In this document: piece after piece, positions 19,212-29,741 of the stretch
Position numbering within the stretch: position 1 is the first letter of the stretch
How the letters are laid out: each line of letters opens with the position of its first letter
NCBI GenBank assembly: GCA_019244185.1
Contig: JAFATB010000010.1
Coordinates: 57,773-121,772 of the forward strand
From: Acidobacteriota bacterium
GTDB taxonomy: Bacteria; Acidobacteriota; Thermoanaerobaculia; Gp7-AA8
DNA length: 64,000 nucleotides
Reading direction: 5' to 3'
Notes under the pieces: model-generated
What the model was told of the DNA's origin: nothing
Seen by the model: only the letters and a program-made list of their open reading frames with translations
The model's database searches: none
Translations under genes and position numbers: made by a program

Positions 19212-21034
19212 CAGAAGCCGCCGCTCATGTACTTCCACTGCACGATCTTCTCGTTGATCTCGCGCAGGCGCCGGCTGATCATCCGGCAGAGCAGGTTGAG
19301 GAACTGCAGCGACGCGTGCGGATCCATCGAGAGGATCTCGTTCAGCGTCGCGCGGTCGATCGAGAGCACCGTGGCGTCGACCTCGTGCGCCTTCGCGTCG
19401 GCGGAGCGCGGTTTGTCGTCGATGAGCGCCATCTCGCCGAAGAAGTCGCCGCGATCGAGCACCGTGAGCGCTTCCTCGCCGACGCCGGGGATGAACTTCG
19501 AGATGCGCACGCGGCCGTCGAGGACGATGTAGAGCTTGTCGCCCTTCTCCCCCTCGCGGAAGATCATCGAGCCTTCGCGGAAACGCTCTTCCGACGAGAA
19601 CGTGGCCAGCAGTTTCATTTCCGCCGCCGACAATCCGCGTTCCCGGAACAGATCGACCTTGTCTTCCGACTTCACGGTGACCTGCTCGACCTCGCGCGTG
19701 CCTTCGGCGCGTTTGCGGCCCGCGCCTTTCTTCGCGTCTTCCTGGAAGAAGAGCTTGAGCTGTTCGTTCGCGTCGCGGACTTTTTCCGTCAGCGAGCGCC
19801 AGAACGCCCAATGCAGGCCGACGGCGAGCTCCTTGTCCTCGTCCATCAGCTGATCGAGCGCGCTGAAGGAGAAGGTGTAGCAGGCGGACGATTCCGTCGC
19901 CAGCGCATCACTCGAGCGATGCGTGCGGTCGATGAAGTTCATCTCGCCGAAGATGTGATCGGGCGTCAGCGCGCCGAGGATCTGCGGGCCGAAGGGCGTC
20001 TCCTTGCGGATCTCGATGCGGCCGTCGCGGACGACGTAGAAGTCCATCGACTTGTCTTCTTCCTTGAAGACGTAGTCGCCGTTGGTGAAGCCTTCGACGC
20101 GCGCGAGCTTCGAGAGGCGGATGATCTGCTCGTCCTTCATGTGCTGAAAGACGCTGAGTTTGCGCAGTTCGTGAGACGTGGCGATGAGATCCTCGCGCTT
20201 TTCCGCGGCGCGCGTGATTTTGTTGAGGATCTCTTTGAGGTCTTTGCGGCTGTCGAGACGGAAGAGGTTTTCCTTGCGGAACTCGAGGCGCTCGGTGGAG
20301 AGCTGCAGCTGTTCGACGCGCTCCTTGATGCGCGCGTTGAGACCCTTGGTGTCGAGGTTCTCGATGCGCTTGAGCGTGTTGATCATGCGGCGCGTCGGCT
20401 CGGTGGACTCGCCTTTCTGATCGGTCGCGAGGAGGAACGCGTCGATGAAGTCGTCGAGCGAGCGGTCGAAGTTCTTGATCTCGAACTCGATGCGGCCGGA
20501 GATCTCGGCGAGGCCGCGGTCGAACGGATTGAGCTTGCGCGCGGCGGCGATCTCCTCGTGCGCGCATTCCCATTCGCCCTGCGAGTAGTAGAGGCGGCCG
20601 AGGATCTCGAAGGGACGGTAGTTGTTCGGCGTCTTCAGCTTCGCGATCTCGAGGAGCTCGATGGCTTTCGAGGTCTGGTCCTTGGCCATGTAGTACTGGG
20701 CGAGGCCGACGTACTGCGAGGAGTCGACTTCATCACGTCCGCGCTCGGCGGCGAGCTCGCTGCGCACGCTCGCGTAGCGCGCTTCTTCCGCCGCGCGCTT
20801 CTGGTCGCGCACGCGCGCGAGATTGATCCGCAACGAGACCGAGCCCGGCTTGAGCTTCTCGGCCATCTCGTACAGATGGATCGACTCGTCGTACATCCCC
20901 TGATCCGCGTAGCGCCGCGCGAGCACGAGCAGATCGTCCGCCTCGATCGGAACATTCGCCTCCGCGGCCAGCGTGCGGAACCGGGCGCGGGAGGCGGGGC
21001 CGGGGGAGGGAGCGTCGGGCATGGGAGGAGTCAT
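19211..21034 (-). CDS. TPR protein with two cyclic nucleotide-binding (CNMP/CRP-like) domains
   Basis: GDYVFKEEDKSMDFYVVRDGRIEIRKETPFGPQILGALTPDHIFGEMNFID and MIFREGEKGDKLYIVLDGRVRISK...GDFFGEMALIDDKPRSA; TPR-like N-term. Confidence 0.88.
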   Translation of the reverse strand: MTPPMPDAPSPGPASRARFRTLAAEANVPIEADDLLVLARRYADQGMYDESIHLYEMAEKLKPGSVSLRINLARVRDQKRAAEEARYASVRSELAAERGRDEVDSSQYVGLAQYYMAKDQTSKAIELLEIAKLKTPNNYRPFEILGRLYYSQGEWECAHEEIAAARKLNPFDRGLAEISGRIEFEIKNFDRSLDDFIDAFLLATDQKGESTEPTRRMINTLKRIENLDTKGLNARIKERVEQLQLSTERLEFRKENLFRLDSRKDLKEILNKITRAAEKREDLIATSHELRKLSVFQHMKDEQIIRLSKLARVEGFTNGDYVFKEEDKSMDFYVVRDGRIEIRKETPFGPQILGALTPDHIFGEMNFIDRTHRSSDALATESSACYTFSFSALDQLMDEDKELAVGLHWAFWRSLTEKVRDANEQLKLFFQEDAKKGAGRKRAEGTREVEQVTVKSEDKVDLFRERGLSAAEMKLLATFSSEERFREGSMIFREGEKGDKLYIVLDGRVRISKFIPGVGEEALTVLDRGDFFGEMALIDDKPRSADAKAHEVDATVLSIDRATLNEILSMDPHASLQFLNLLCRMISRRLREINEKIVQWKYMSGGF

Positions 21035-21046
21035 TATATGAAGCAG

Positions 21047-21158
21047 AATGAAGAACGCAGAACGCAGAATGAAGAATTGAGAATGACACCCGCCCGGTCA
21101 CGCCGTTCCGCCGTTGTCCTTTTCGTCATTCTTCATTCTGCGTTCTGCGTTCTTCATT
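21047..21158. repeat. Heptamer-built inverted repeat (family A locus 1)
   Basis: Arm AATGAAGAACGCAGAACGCAGAATGAAGAAT (21047-21077) and exact reverse complement at 21128-21158. Confidence 0.9.
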
Positions 21159-22180
21159 CATCTGCTTCCGATTTCCAGCCCGCCCTCCCCAACTACACCT
21201 TCGACTTCCCCACCGACCACGGCGCGCACCCTGCCTTTCGCACGGAATGGTGGTACTACACGGGGCATCTGCGGACGGGGAACGGGCATCGCTACGGCTT
21301 CGAGCTCACGTTTTTTCGGGTCGGGATTTCGCGTGCGCCGCGGGAGACGGGCTGGGATCTGCGCGATGTGATGCCGGCGCATTTTGCGATCACGGATGTC
21401 GACGGGCGCGCGTTTCGCGCGTACGAGAAGATGAACCGCGCGTCGGCGTTCACGGCGGATGCGGCGGTGGGAAAGCTCGACGTGTTCAATGAAGGCTGGC
21501 GCGCGATTACGAACCCGGATGGCTCGTGGCGGATCGTGGCGTCGGCGGGACGCGATGCGATCGATCTCACGCTGCGCTCGCGCAAGGCGCCGGCGATTCA
21601 CGGCGAGAACGGGATCAGCATCAAGGCGCCGGTCGCGGGCTACGCGTCGCACTACTACTCGATGACGCGGCTCGAGGTCGCGGGCGTCGTGAACGGCGCG
21701 CGCTGCACGGGGCAGGCGTGGATGGATCACGAGTTCGGCTCGTCGGCGCTGCGCGAGAACCAGCAGGGCTGGGACTGGTTTTCGATCCAGCTCGACAGCG
21801 ACGCGGAGCTGATGCTGTACATCATCCGCCGCAAGGACGGCACGCCGGACGTGACGTCGTCGGGATCGCTGATCACCAGCGACGGGCGCGTGATTCCGCT
21901 GCGGCGCGAACAGTTGCGCGTCACCGCGCTGCGGCACTGGACCTCGAAGCGCAGCGGCGCAACGTATCCGATGGGGTGGCGCGTCGAGCTGCCGACGCTC
22001 AACGTCGCGCTCGTGCTCACGCCGCTGCTCGAGTCGCAGGAACTGCTCACCAGCGGCTCGACGCACGTGACGTACTGGGAAGGCGCGGTCGACGTCGCGG
22101 GCTCGTTCGACGGCGTGGCCGTGAGCGGCGAGGGCTACGTCGAGCTGACCGGCTACGACAAGGCGTTCCGCGCTCCGTAG
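21083..22180 (+). CDS. Carotenoid 1,2-hydratase (CrtC)/AttH lipocalin-like family secreted protein
   Basis: YTFDFPTDHGAHPAFRTEWWYYTGHL, GFELTFFR, YYSMTRLEVAG, WMDHEFGSS, WDWFSIQLD; start may alternatively be 21038. Confidence 0.87.
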   Translation: MTPARSRRSAVVLFVILHSAFCVLHSSASDFQPALPNYTFDFPTDHGAHPAFRTEWWYYTGHLRTGNGHRYGFELTFFRVGISRAPRETGWDLRDVMPAHFAITDVDGRAFRAYEKMNRASAFTADAAVGKLDVFNEGWRAITNPDGSWRIVASAGRDAIDLTLRSRKAPAIHGENGISIKAPVAGYASHYYSMTRLEVAGVVNGARCTGQAWMDHEFGSSALRENQQGWDWFSIQLDSDAELMLYIIRRKDGTPDVTSSGSLITSDGRVIPLRREQLRVTALRHWTSKRSGATYPMGWRVELPTLNVALVLTPLLESQELLTSGSTHVTYWEGAVDVAGSFDGVAVSGEGYVELTGYDKAFRAP

Positions 22181-22184
22181 CGCG

Positions 22185-24290
22185 TTACGCGTGCGCGGTG
22201 ACGCGGCGGATCTCGCGCACGAGCTGTTCGCGCGCGGACTTTCCCTTCTGCACGAAGCTCGTCACTTTCGTATGCAGCATCTGCCGATCCTCGGCACTCA
22301 ATTCTTTCGACGTCAGCACGAGGATCGGGATGTTCGCCGTGAGCGGGTTGTCCTTGAGCGAGTCGGCGACTTCGAAGCCGCTCATGCCCGGCATCATGAG
22401 GTCGAGGATGATGACGTCGGGCGACTGCTCCTGTGCCGCGCGCAGGCCTTCTTCGCCGCTCAGCGCCTTCGCGACGGCGAAGCCGAGCGCGGAGAGCTCC
22501 TCGTCGAGCAGCGTATGCACGGACGCGTCGTCGTCGATGACGAGGAGGCGCGGCTTCGCGCCGTCGCCGCGCGTGGTGATCGCGCGCAGGCGTTCGAGCA
22601 GGCGCTCGCGATCGACCGGCTTCACGAAGTAGTCGTCGGCGCCGAGGGCGATGCCGAGGTCGCGGTTGTCGACCATCGAGATGATCACGACGGGAATCGC
22701 GCATGTCGCGGCGTCGCCTTTGAGACGCTTCAGCACTTCCCAGCCGTCGAGTCCGGGCAGCACGAGGTCGAGCGTGACGGCGGCGGGCTGCGACTCGCGC
22801 GCGATGCGCAGCGCCTCGTCGCCATGATGCGCGCGGATCGAGAGGAAGCCGGCCGAGCCGAGCGCGGACGCGATGAGCTCGTACGCGTTCGCGTCGTCTT
22901 CGACCACGAGCACGCGATCGGTCCGCGTGGGCGGCAGCACTTCCGGCGCGCGCGTGACGACCGCCGCGCGCGAGCGCACGGGAAGCGCGATCGAGAACGT
23001 GCTGCCCGCGCCGAGGCGGCTGTCGACGCTCGCGCGTCCGCCCTGCAGCTCGACGAACTTCTTCACGAGCGCGAGGCCGAGTCCCGTGCCGCCGAACTCG
23101 CGGCGGGCGGTGCCGTCGACCTGGCGGAATTCCTCGAAGATCAGCGCGTGGTGTTTCGGGTCGATGCCGATCCCTTCGTCGCGCACGGAGAGCGTGATCC
23201 AACCGTCGGCGAATGCCGCGCGGATCGTGATCGGCTCGTCGGGCGGCGCGAACTTCACGGCGTTCGACAGCAGGTTGAAGAGTACCTGCTTGAACTTCGC
23301 GAGATCGGTCTCGATCTGCGGCAGGTCGGACGGGATGTCGACGACGAAGCGCGGCGTCGCGCGCGCCATGCCGCGCATCACGTGGCAGACGCTCTCGACG
23401 ACCGGCGCGATGGAGAAGAACTCGGGGTAGATCTCCATCTTGCCCGCTTCGATCTTCGAGAGGTCGAGGATGTCGTTGATGATGCCGAGGAGGTGTTGTC
23501 CCGACGCGTGGATGTGGCGGAGGAAGCCGAGGTGCTTCGCGTCGATGCGGGTGTCGAGGCGTTCGACGAGGATCTCGGAGAAACCGATGATCGAGTTCAT
23601 CGGCGTGCGCAGCTCGTGCGACATGTTCGCGAGGAACTGGCTCTTGAGACGATCGGCTTCCTGGCTGCGGCGGTTCGCGTCCGCGAGCTCGTGCGTGAGG
23701 CGCGTCAGCTCCTCGACCTTGCGGCTTTCTTCGAGCTCGAGCTGGCGGATACGCAGCCGCTTCTCCTGCAGGTTCGCCACGCCGACGAGGAAAAAGTACG
23801 AAGCGCCGAAGAGGAAGAGCATGCGCGCGACGGCGAGCAGCAGCACGTCGTTGACGAACGTGGCTTGTCCCATCGCGAACAGCAGGCCGACGTACGCGCA
23901 GGCGTTCACGAGCGACACGGCGTACGCGGCTTTCTTTCCGACGGCGAACGCGGCCACCGACGACGCGGCCATGTACCAGATGAACCACGGGCTGATGATG
24001 CCGCCCGTCGCGTAGACGCCGACCGTGACGAAGAAGACGTCGATGGCGAGCCAGAGCGGATTCAGATGCCGGCGGTCGACGCCGCGGCGGAAGAGGATCG
24101 ACAGCAGGACCGAACTGGCGCACGCGAGTCCCCACACGAGGAACGCCACTTCGAGCCGCAGCGGAAAGACGCCGAGCGCGCGGCCGGCGAGACTCGTGAG
24201 CAGGCCGAGCGTGTAGACGAGGAGGTGATTTCGTTGGACCGCGAGGTCGAAACGAAGCACGCTCGAAACGGCGGCCGGGCGATCGGACAT
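22185..24290 (-). CDS. Hybrid sensor histidine kinase with two C-terminal receiver domains
   Basis: FLANMSHELRTPMNSIIGFSEIL, GGTGLGLALVKKFVEL, DLVLPGLDGWEVL, DLMMPGMSGFEVA. Confidence 0.93.
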   Translation of the reverse strand: MSDRPAAVSSVLRFDLAVQRNHLLVYTLGLLTSLAGRALGVFPLRLEVAFLVWGLACASSVLLSILFRRGVDRRHLNPLWLAIDVFFVTVGVYATGGIISPWFIWYMAASSVAAFAVGKKAAYAVSLVNACAYVGLLFAMGQATFVNDVLLLAVARMLFLFGASYFFLVGVANLQEKRLRIRQLELEESRKVEELTRLTHELADANRRSQEADRLKSQFLANMSHELRTPMNSIIGFSEILVERLDTRIDAKHLGFLRHIHASGQHLLGIINDILDLSKIEAGKMEIYPEFFSIAPVVESVCHVMRGMARATPRFVVDIPSDLPQIETDLAKFKQVLFNLLSNAVKFAPPDEPITIRAAFADGWITLSVRDEGIGIDPKHHALIFEEFRQVDGTARREFGGTGLGLALVKKFVELQGGRASVDSRLGAGSTFSIALPVRSRAAVVTRAPEVLPPTRTDRVLVVEDDANAYELIASALGSAGFLSIRAHHGDEALRIARESQPAAVTLDLVLPGLDGWEVLKRLKGDAATCAIPVVIISMVDNRDLGIALGADDYFVKPVDRERLLERLRAITTRGDGAKPRLLVIDDDASVHTLLDEELSALGFAVAKALSGEEGLRAAQEQSPDVIILDLMMPGMSGFEVADSLKDNPLTANIPILVLTSKELSAEDRQMLHTKVTSFVQKGKSAREQLVREIRRVTAHA

Positions 24291-24328
24291 GAGACTGTGC
24301 GAGAAATTGTACGGGACGGCGCCGCGCG

Positions 24329-26863
24329 TTACTCGCTCTTGATGGCGCTGGCGATGTGAATGCCGCGCGCGAGCCGCGCGGGAACGAGGCCGGCGACCGC
24401 GGACGCGGCGAGCGTGACGCCGAGCGAGGCAGCGATGAGCGCCGCCGGGGTGTGGAAGTCGATCGTCCAGCCGAACGACTGTTTGTTGATCACGTAGATG
24501 AGGATCCACGACAGCGCGTAGCCCATCACGAGTCCCGCGGCGATCGACGCGACGCCGAGGAGCGACGACTCGAGGACGATCATCGTGCGCAGCTCGCGCG
24601 CGGAGAGGCCGCCGACGCGCAGCAGCGCGAGCTCGCGGCGGCGTTCCAGGATCAATGCGGAGAGCGTGTTCACGATGCCGAGCACGGCGACGATGATGGC
24701 CACGCCGAGGAGCGCGTACGTGATCAGAAAGGTCTGGTCGAAGATCTTCATCACCTCGCCGCGGATTTCGGCATTGGTGACGACGAAGGCGTGGTAGCGC
24801 GGCGCGAAGTCGCGTTCGAGCGCGCGGCGGGCGGCGGTGCGGTCGGCGCCCGGTTTCAGATAGACGACGATGGTGTTGATGGCGTCGTCGTGAAACGTGC
24901 GCACGAACAGCGCGCGGTCCATGACCACGACGCCGCGGTCGTTCGAGTAGTCGCGGTAGATGCCGGCGATCGGAAAGTGCGTCGCGCCGAGCACGAAGTC
25001 GTCGCCGAGGTTTTTGTCGAACTTCAGCGCGAAGCTCTCGGAGACGACGACGCCGTGTATGCGGATCGCGTTCGTCAGCGCGGCGCTCGCGGAGCGCGGC
25101 GCGATCATCGGAAGATCGCCGAACTTCGCCGCGACGTCGAAGTCGCCGCTGCCGACGGAGACGATCGTGTCGCGATAGAGCACGTCCTTGCCGCGCACGC
25201 GGTCGATCGCGGCGACGAACGGCAGATGCGCGGCGGCGTCCGCGGCGTTCGCGGGAAAGAGGGCGGTGCCGGCGTTGGTGAGGCCGCGCGCGGGGCGCAG
25301 CCAGAGATCGGAGCTGACGGTCTGGTCCACCCAGATGCGCACGGTCTCGCGGAAGCTGCCGACCATCAGCGCGACCGCGACCATCATGCCCGTCGCCAGC
25401 GCGAGCGCGGCACTGGCGATGGACGTGCGGCGCAGGGACGCGGGGAGCGACTTGGCGGCGAGCGTGCCGATGAGGCCGAACGCGCGCGCGAGGAGCGGCG
25501 CGAGGAGCCGCGACGTGGCGCGCACGATGGCCGGCGCGAGCAGCGAGAAGCCGGCCACGACGAGCAGCACCGCGACGTAGCCGGCAACGGCGATGCCGTC
25601 GATCGGCGGCAGGCGCGAGACGAGCGCGCCGGCGACGAAGCAGACGATCGCCAGCGCGACGAGCAGGCGCGGATGCGCCACGCGCTGCTGCAGCCCGGGA
25701 CGGATCATCGCGTTCGGCGGCACGCGCGCCGCTTCGAGCGCGGGCTGCAGCGCGGAGAGCAGCGAGAGCAGCATGCCGACCGCGACGCCGATCGCCACGA
25801 CGCCCGGCGTCAGCGCGATCGCATCGGGACGCGAGGTCACATACAGCGTGTTGATCGTGCGTCCCACCGCGGCGAGGATGCCGCTCGCGAGGAGGCTCCC
25901 GAGTGCGATCCCGAGCGCGGAGCCGAGCGCCCCGAAGAGCAGGCCTTCCGCGACGAACGCCGCGAAGATCTGTCGCGGCGCGGCGCCGAGCGTCTTCAGC
26001 ACGCCGACGTCGCGGCGGCGGCGCAGGATCGAGATGAGCACGGTGTTGTAGACGAGGAACATGCCGACGAGCAGCGCCACGCCGGCGAGCGCGAAGAGGT
26101 TCACGCGGAACGCGCGCAGCATCTTCTCGACGCGCTCGTTGCGCCGCGACGGCCGCTCGATGCGCGTGCCCGGCGGCAGCGCGAGGTCGCGCAGCGAGAC
26201 GCCGTCGGGCACGAGCAGGTCGACGCGCGAGACCTTGCCCGCGAGACCGAAGTTCCGCTGCGCGACGGCGATGTCACAGATGGCGATGCTGCCGTTGAAC
26301 GCGGTCGCGGGGCCCTGCGCCTCGAGCAGTCCGCGCACGACGAGCGTTCTGCGATGGCCGAGCAGATTGAGCGTGACCGGGCTGCCGATGCCGAGCCGAT
26401 GCTCGCGCGCGAACGGCGCGGGGAGGATCAGCGCGTCGGGCGCGAAGAGGCCGAGGTAGTTGCCGAGCGTTTCGTGCTCGTGGCCGGTCTCGATCTTCGC
26501 GTATCTGTAATCGCGGAAATGCAGGTCGCTGAAGAGATCGACGGCGAGCACGCGGATCGGCAGTTCCTCCGGCTCGAGCACGCCTTCGATGTCGATGACC
26601 GGCGCGAAGCGCACGCCGCGCGGCCACAGCGGCTGCAGGCGCAGCAGCACGCGCTCGTCGAGCGGCGCGACGTCGGGCACGAGCTGGTAATTGGCGCGGC
26701 CGGCGACGGCGTCGACCGACTCGCGGAACGCGCGCAGCGCGCTCTGATTTGCGAGCTGAATCGCGACGACGACCGCGACGCCGACGGCGATGCCGAGGAC
26801 GGTGAGCGAGGTGCGGATCTTCTCGCGCGCGATGGGGCGGAGGACGAGCGCGCGCAGGATCAT
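24329..26863 (-). CDS. ABC transporter permease (FtsX-like)
   Basis: Two FtsX-type blocks (VYNTVLISILRRRRDVGVLKTLGAAPRQIFAAF; VLGIVNTLSALILERRRELALLRVGGLS). Confidence 0.92.
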   Translation of the reverse strand: MILRALVLRPIAREKIRTSLTVLGIAVGVAVVVAIQLANQSALRAFRESVDAVAGRANYQLVPDVAPLDERVLLRLQPLWPRGVRFAPVIDIEGVLEPEELPIRVLAVDLFSDLHFRDYRYAKIETGHEHETLGNYLGLFAPDALILPAPFAREHRLGIGSPVTLNLLGHRRTLVVRGLLEAQGPATAFNGSIAICDIAVAQRNFGLAGKVSRVDLLVPDGVSLRDLALPPGTRIERPSRRNERVEKMLRAFRVNLFALAGVALLVGMFLVYNTVLISILRRRRDVGVLKTLGAAPRQIFAAFVAEGLLFGALGSALGIALGSLLASGILAAVGRTINTLYVTSRPDAIALTPGVVAIGVAVGMLLSLLSALQPALEAARVPPNAMIRPGLQQRVAHPRLLVALAIVCFVAGALVSRLPPIDGIAVAGYVAVLLVVAGFSLLAPAIVRATSRLLAPLLARAFGLIGTLAAKSLPASLRRTSIASAALALATGMMVAVALMVGSFRETVRIWVDQTVSSDLWLRPARGLTNAGTALFPANAADAAAHLPFVAAIDRVRGKDVLYRDTIVSVGSGDFDVAAKFGDLPMIAPRSASAALTNAIRIHGVVVSESFALKFDKNLGDDFVLGATHFPIAGIYRDYSNDRGVVVMDRALFVRTFHDDAINTIVVYLKPGADRTAARRALERDFAPRYHAFVVTNAEIRGEVMKIFDQTFLITYALLGVAIIVAVLGIVNTLSALILERRRELALLRVGGLSARELRTMIVLESSLLGVASIAAGLVMGYALSWILIYVINKQSFGWTIDFHTPAALIAASLGVTLAASAVAGLVPARLARGIHIASAIKSE

Positions 26864-27534
26864 CGTCGTGCGCGTCCGTCCGCGACTTCGATGATGTAGT
26901 CGCCGTACGAGGCCGCGCGCTCGGAGTGCGTGGCCATCACGATCGTCGGACGCAGCGACGCATGCAGCTCGCGCAGCAGCTCGAGGATGACGAGGCCGTT
27001 CTTCGAGTCGAGGTTGCCGGTCGGCTCGTCGGCGAGGAGCAGCGGCGGGCGGTGCACGATCGCGCGGCCGATGGCGACGCGCTGCATCTCGCCGCCGGAG
27101 AGCTCGTTCGGAAAGTGACGCGCGCGTGGCTCGAGGCCGACGCGCGCGAGCACTTCGCGCACGCGTTCCGCGATCTCGCGTTTCGGGCGGCGCGCGAGCG
27201 ACAAGGGAAACGCGACATTCTCGAAGACGTTGAGCGTCGGGATGAGATTGAAGAACTGGAAGACGAAGCCGATCGACGTGCGGCGCAGCTCCGTGAGCCG
27301 TGCCTCGTCGAGCGCGGAGGTTTCGACGTCGCCGAGAAACACCGCGCCGCGCGTGGGGCGATCGACGGCGCCGATGAGCTGCAGCAGCGTCGACTTGCCG
27401 CTGCCCGACGCGCCGACGAGCACCGCGAAGTCGCCTGACGCGATGTCGAGCGAGACGTCGTCGAGCACGTGCACGGCGCCCGACTCGTCGGACGGCGCGT
27501 AGTCGTGGCTGACGGACTCGAGACGGACGCGCAT
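26860..27534 (-). CDS. ABC transporter ATP-binding protein (LolD/MacB type)
   Basis: Walker [24 protein letters not shown] signature, [16 protein letters not shown] overlap with permease. Confidence 0.95.
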   Translation of the reverse strand: MRVRLESVSHDYAPSDESGAVHVLDDVSLDIASGDFAVLVGASGSGKSTLLQLIGAVDRPTRGAVFLGDVETSALDEARLTELRRTSIGFVFQFFNLIPTLNVFENVAFPLSLARRPKREIAERVREVLARVGLEPRARHFPNELSGGEMQRVAIGRAIVHRPPLLLADEPTGNLDSKNGLVILELLRELHASLRPTIVMATHSERAASYGDYIIEVADGRARR

Positions 27535-27581
27535 CGCGCCGCGATTGTACGAGCACGCGGCACGAGACTCGGCGTCGGACG

Positions 27582-29615
27582 TTACTTCCGGACCGCGCGG
27601 TGCCTCGGGTGCTCCGGCTCGAAGTCGGTGAGGATCGTCGCGCGGCTGCCGGTGGCGTGTTGGAAGCGCACGCGCAGCAGATCGGCGTAATGCTGCATCG
27701 CGCCGATGTCGTCTTCGCTCGGCGGCTGCGACGGCTCGTAGACGAGCACGAACAGCACGCGGAAGACGTGCGGCGCTTCCGGATACGCGGGCGTGCGCGG
27801 GCCCATGCGCTCGATGACGTTCGCGATCGTCAGATCGTTGCGCGTCGCGCTGAACGTGAAGTCGGGCGGCATCTCGCTCACGTCCATCGGCAGGTCGGTG
27901 AGGTAGAAGAACGGCGGCACTTCGTCGGGGGACGCGAGTCCCATGAGATAGAGCGAGAGCCAGCTGTAGCCGACGTCGGCGTCTTCCGGCTGCGTGGTGA
28001 ACGTGCCGTCGTGGTTGTCGAAGAAGACGCCCGCGCCCATCGGATCGTTGTCGTACGAGGTCGCGTAGTTGAACGCCGCGGGCGAGTTGAGCGTGGGGCT
28101 CGGATGGCCGCCGCGGAGCGTGATCGCGTCCTGCGGTTTGCCGGGAGCGTTCGTGTGTCCCACGTAGAACAGCCAGTGGTGACCGAATTCGTGGAGGAGC
28201 AGAAAGGAGGTGTAGAAGTCGGTGGCGTTCGACGTCTGCAGAATGCGGCCGAGCCCCATCACGGCCGGCGCGCGCGGGAGCTGCGACGACATCGTGGGAT
28301 CGAACGAGATGCCGTCCGCGCCGGGGTTGCCGGGATACGTGGCCGGCGATGCGAAGTCGTTGAGGCTGTCCATGCCCTCGTAGACGGCGACGCCGTCGAT
28401 CGTCGTCGGATCGAGCTGCAGGTCGTCGCGCAGCCGCGTCCAGACTTTCATCGGATCGAGCGGCGAAAGGACGAACGCGTCCTGGATCGGTCCGGAGAAC
28501 GACGACACGCTCGGGGTGTTCGCGAAGTCGGTGCGGATGGAGCGCGAGGGCGCATCGAACGACGCGTGGAACGTCACGGTGTCGTTGCCGGTGTTGCGCG
28601 CGAGGATGAGCGTCAGGTCGCCGGAGAACGCGGTCTCGAAGCGCTTTGCGTCGAGCAGCAGCACGATGTGATTGCCTTCGATGCGTCCATGCAGTGCCTG
28701 TCCCGGCAGGAACGGAATGCTGGCGAGGAATTCGGTCGACGTGAGGCTGCCGGACAGCAAATCGACGGAAAGTCCCTGCGGCATCTGCGCGAGGTCGATC
28801 GCCTGCCGCGTGGTGATGGTCATCTGCAGGACGTTCGAGTGCGCGACGCGGCCGATCTCCACGCGCGTGATGTCGGTCATGCCCGCGGTGGCCTCCGGTG
28901 CGGCGGTGGCGAAGTCGTTCGGAGGGTCCGTGGCGGAAACGCTCGTCGACACCTGCCGCCACGACTCGTTGCCCGACGAGATGACGACGGCGCCGCCGTG
29001 CGTCTGGCCGATGCCGCGATACGAAAAGCGGATGTTGCCGGACTTGAAGAGCACCGCCTGCACGTCGACGCCGCGCGTCGGCTCGTACCAGGTGAACTGC
29101 ACGCGGTCGCTCGATTCCTTCGCGTAGACCTTCGGCGCGAGGAAGCTACCTTCGCCGCGCGGCGTCGTCAGGAGCGGCGCGATCAGCGGCGTCGTCTGCG
29201 CCATGAGGTCCGCGTCGGTGTACTGCACGAACGAGCCGCCGGGCAGCGCGGGCGGCGGCGCGAGGTAGATCGCGAACAGCTGCGAGACGTACAGCGTGTG
29301 CGTGCTCGTGCCGAAGAACGGGAAGTCGAACGCGTGGATGGTGTATGTCGTCGAGCGCGTCGCGGAGCTCAGCGTCAGCTGCGCGCCGCGGTCGTCGTCG
29401 AACTGCAGCGCGGTGGTGTCGGAGCGGAAGGACGAGCTGCCCGTCCGCGTGAACGTGATCGTCTTCCCGGCGAGATTGAACGGCCTGCCGTGGGCGGGCG
29501 CGATGTCGTCGTCCGCGGGCACGAGGTAGATCCCACGTTGCAGGCTCACGGCGGCGGAAGCCGCGGGCGCGGCCAGCACGGCGAGCAGCAGGAGTGCGAC
29601 GCTGAGCGGCTTCAT
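27582..29615 (-). CDS. Secreted putative zinc metalloprotease of unassigned family
   Basis: Signal peptide MKPLSVALLLLAVLAAPAASA; LLLHEFGHHWLFYVG (HExxH); C-term PRHRAVRK. Confidence 0.65.
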   Translation of the reverse strand: MKPLSVALLLLAVLAAPAASAAVSLQRGIYLVPADDDIAPAHGRPFNLAGKTITFTRTGSSSFRSDTTALQFDDDRGAQLTLSSATRSTTYTIHAFDFPFFGTSTHTLYVSQLFAIYLAPPPALPGGSFVQYTDADLMAQTTPLIAPLLTTPRGEGSFLAPKVYAKESSDRVQFTWYEPTRGVDVQAVLFKSGNIRFSYRGIGQTHGGAVVISSGNESWRQVSTSVSATDPPNDFATAAPEATAGMTDITRVEIGRVAHSNVLQMTITTRQAIDLAQMPQGLSVDLLSGSLTSTEFLASIPFLPGQALHGRIEGNHIVLLLDAKRFETAFSGDLTLILARNTGNDTVTFHASFDAPSRSIRTDFANTPSVSSFSGPIQDAFVLSPLDPMKVWTRLRDDLQLDPTTIDGVAVYEGMDSLNDFASPATYPGNPGADGISFDPTMSSQLPRAPAVMGLGRILQTSNATDFYTSFLLLHEFGHHWLFYVGHTNAPGKPQDAITLRGGHPSPTLNSPAAFNYATSYDNDPMGAGVFFDNHDGTFTTQPEDADVGYSWLSLYLMGLASPDEVPPFFYLTDLPMDVSEMPPDFTFSATRNDLTIANVIERMGPRTPAYPEAPHVFRVLFVLVYEPSQPPSEDDIGAMQHYADLLRVRFQHATGSRATILTDFEPEHPRHRAVRK

Positions 29616-29741
29616 GCTGCCGAGTCTCGCGCCGTCCCGCGCCTCCGCGCGCGAACAAATCGTGACAGTGCGGGGCGAGGTGGCAACCGTTCTGCACTCT
29701 CCGCACAGTGATATTGTCCGCGTCGAAACAGGAGGACCCCA

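Noticed and set aside
22191-24359. 722-aa plus-strand ORF antisense to the hybrid histidine kinase
   Set aside because: Shadow ORF; the minus strand has H-box, ATPase and two receiver motifs.
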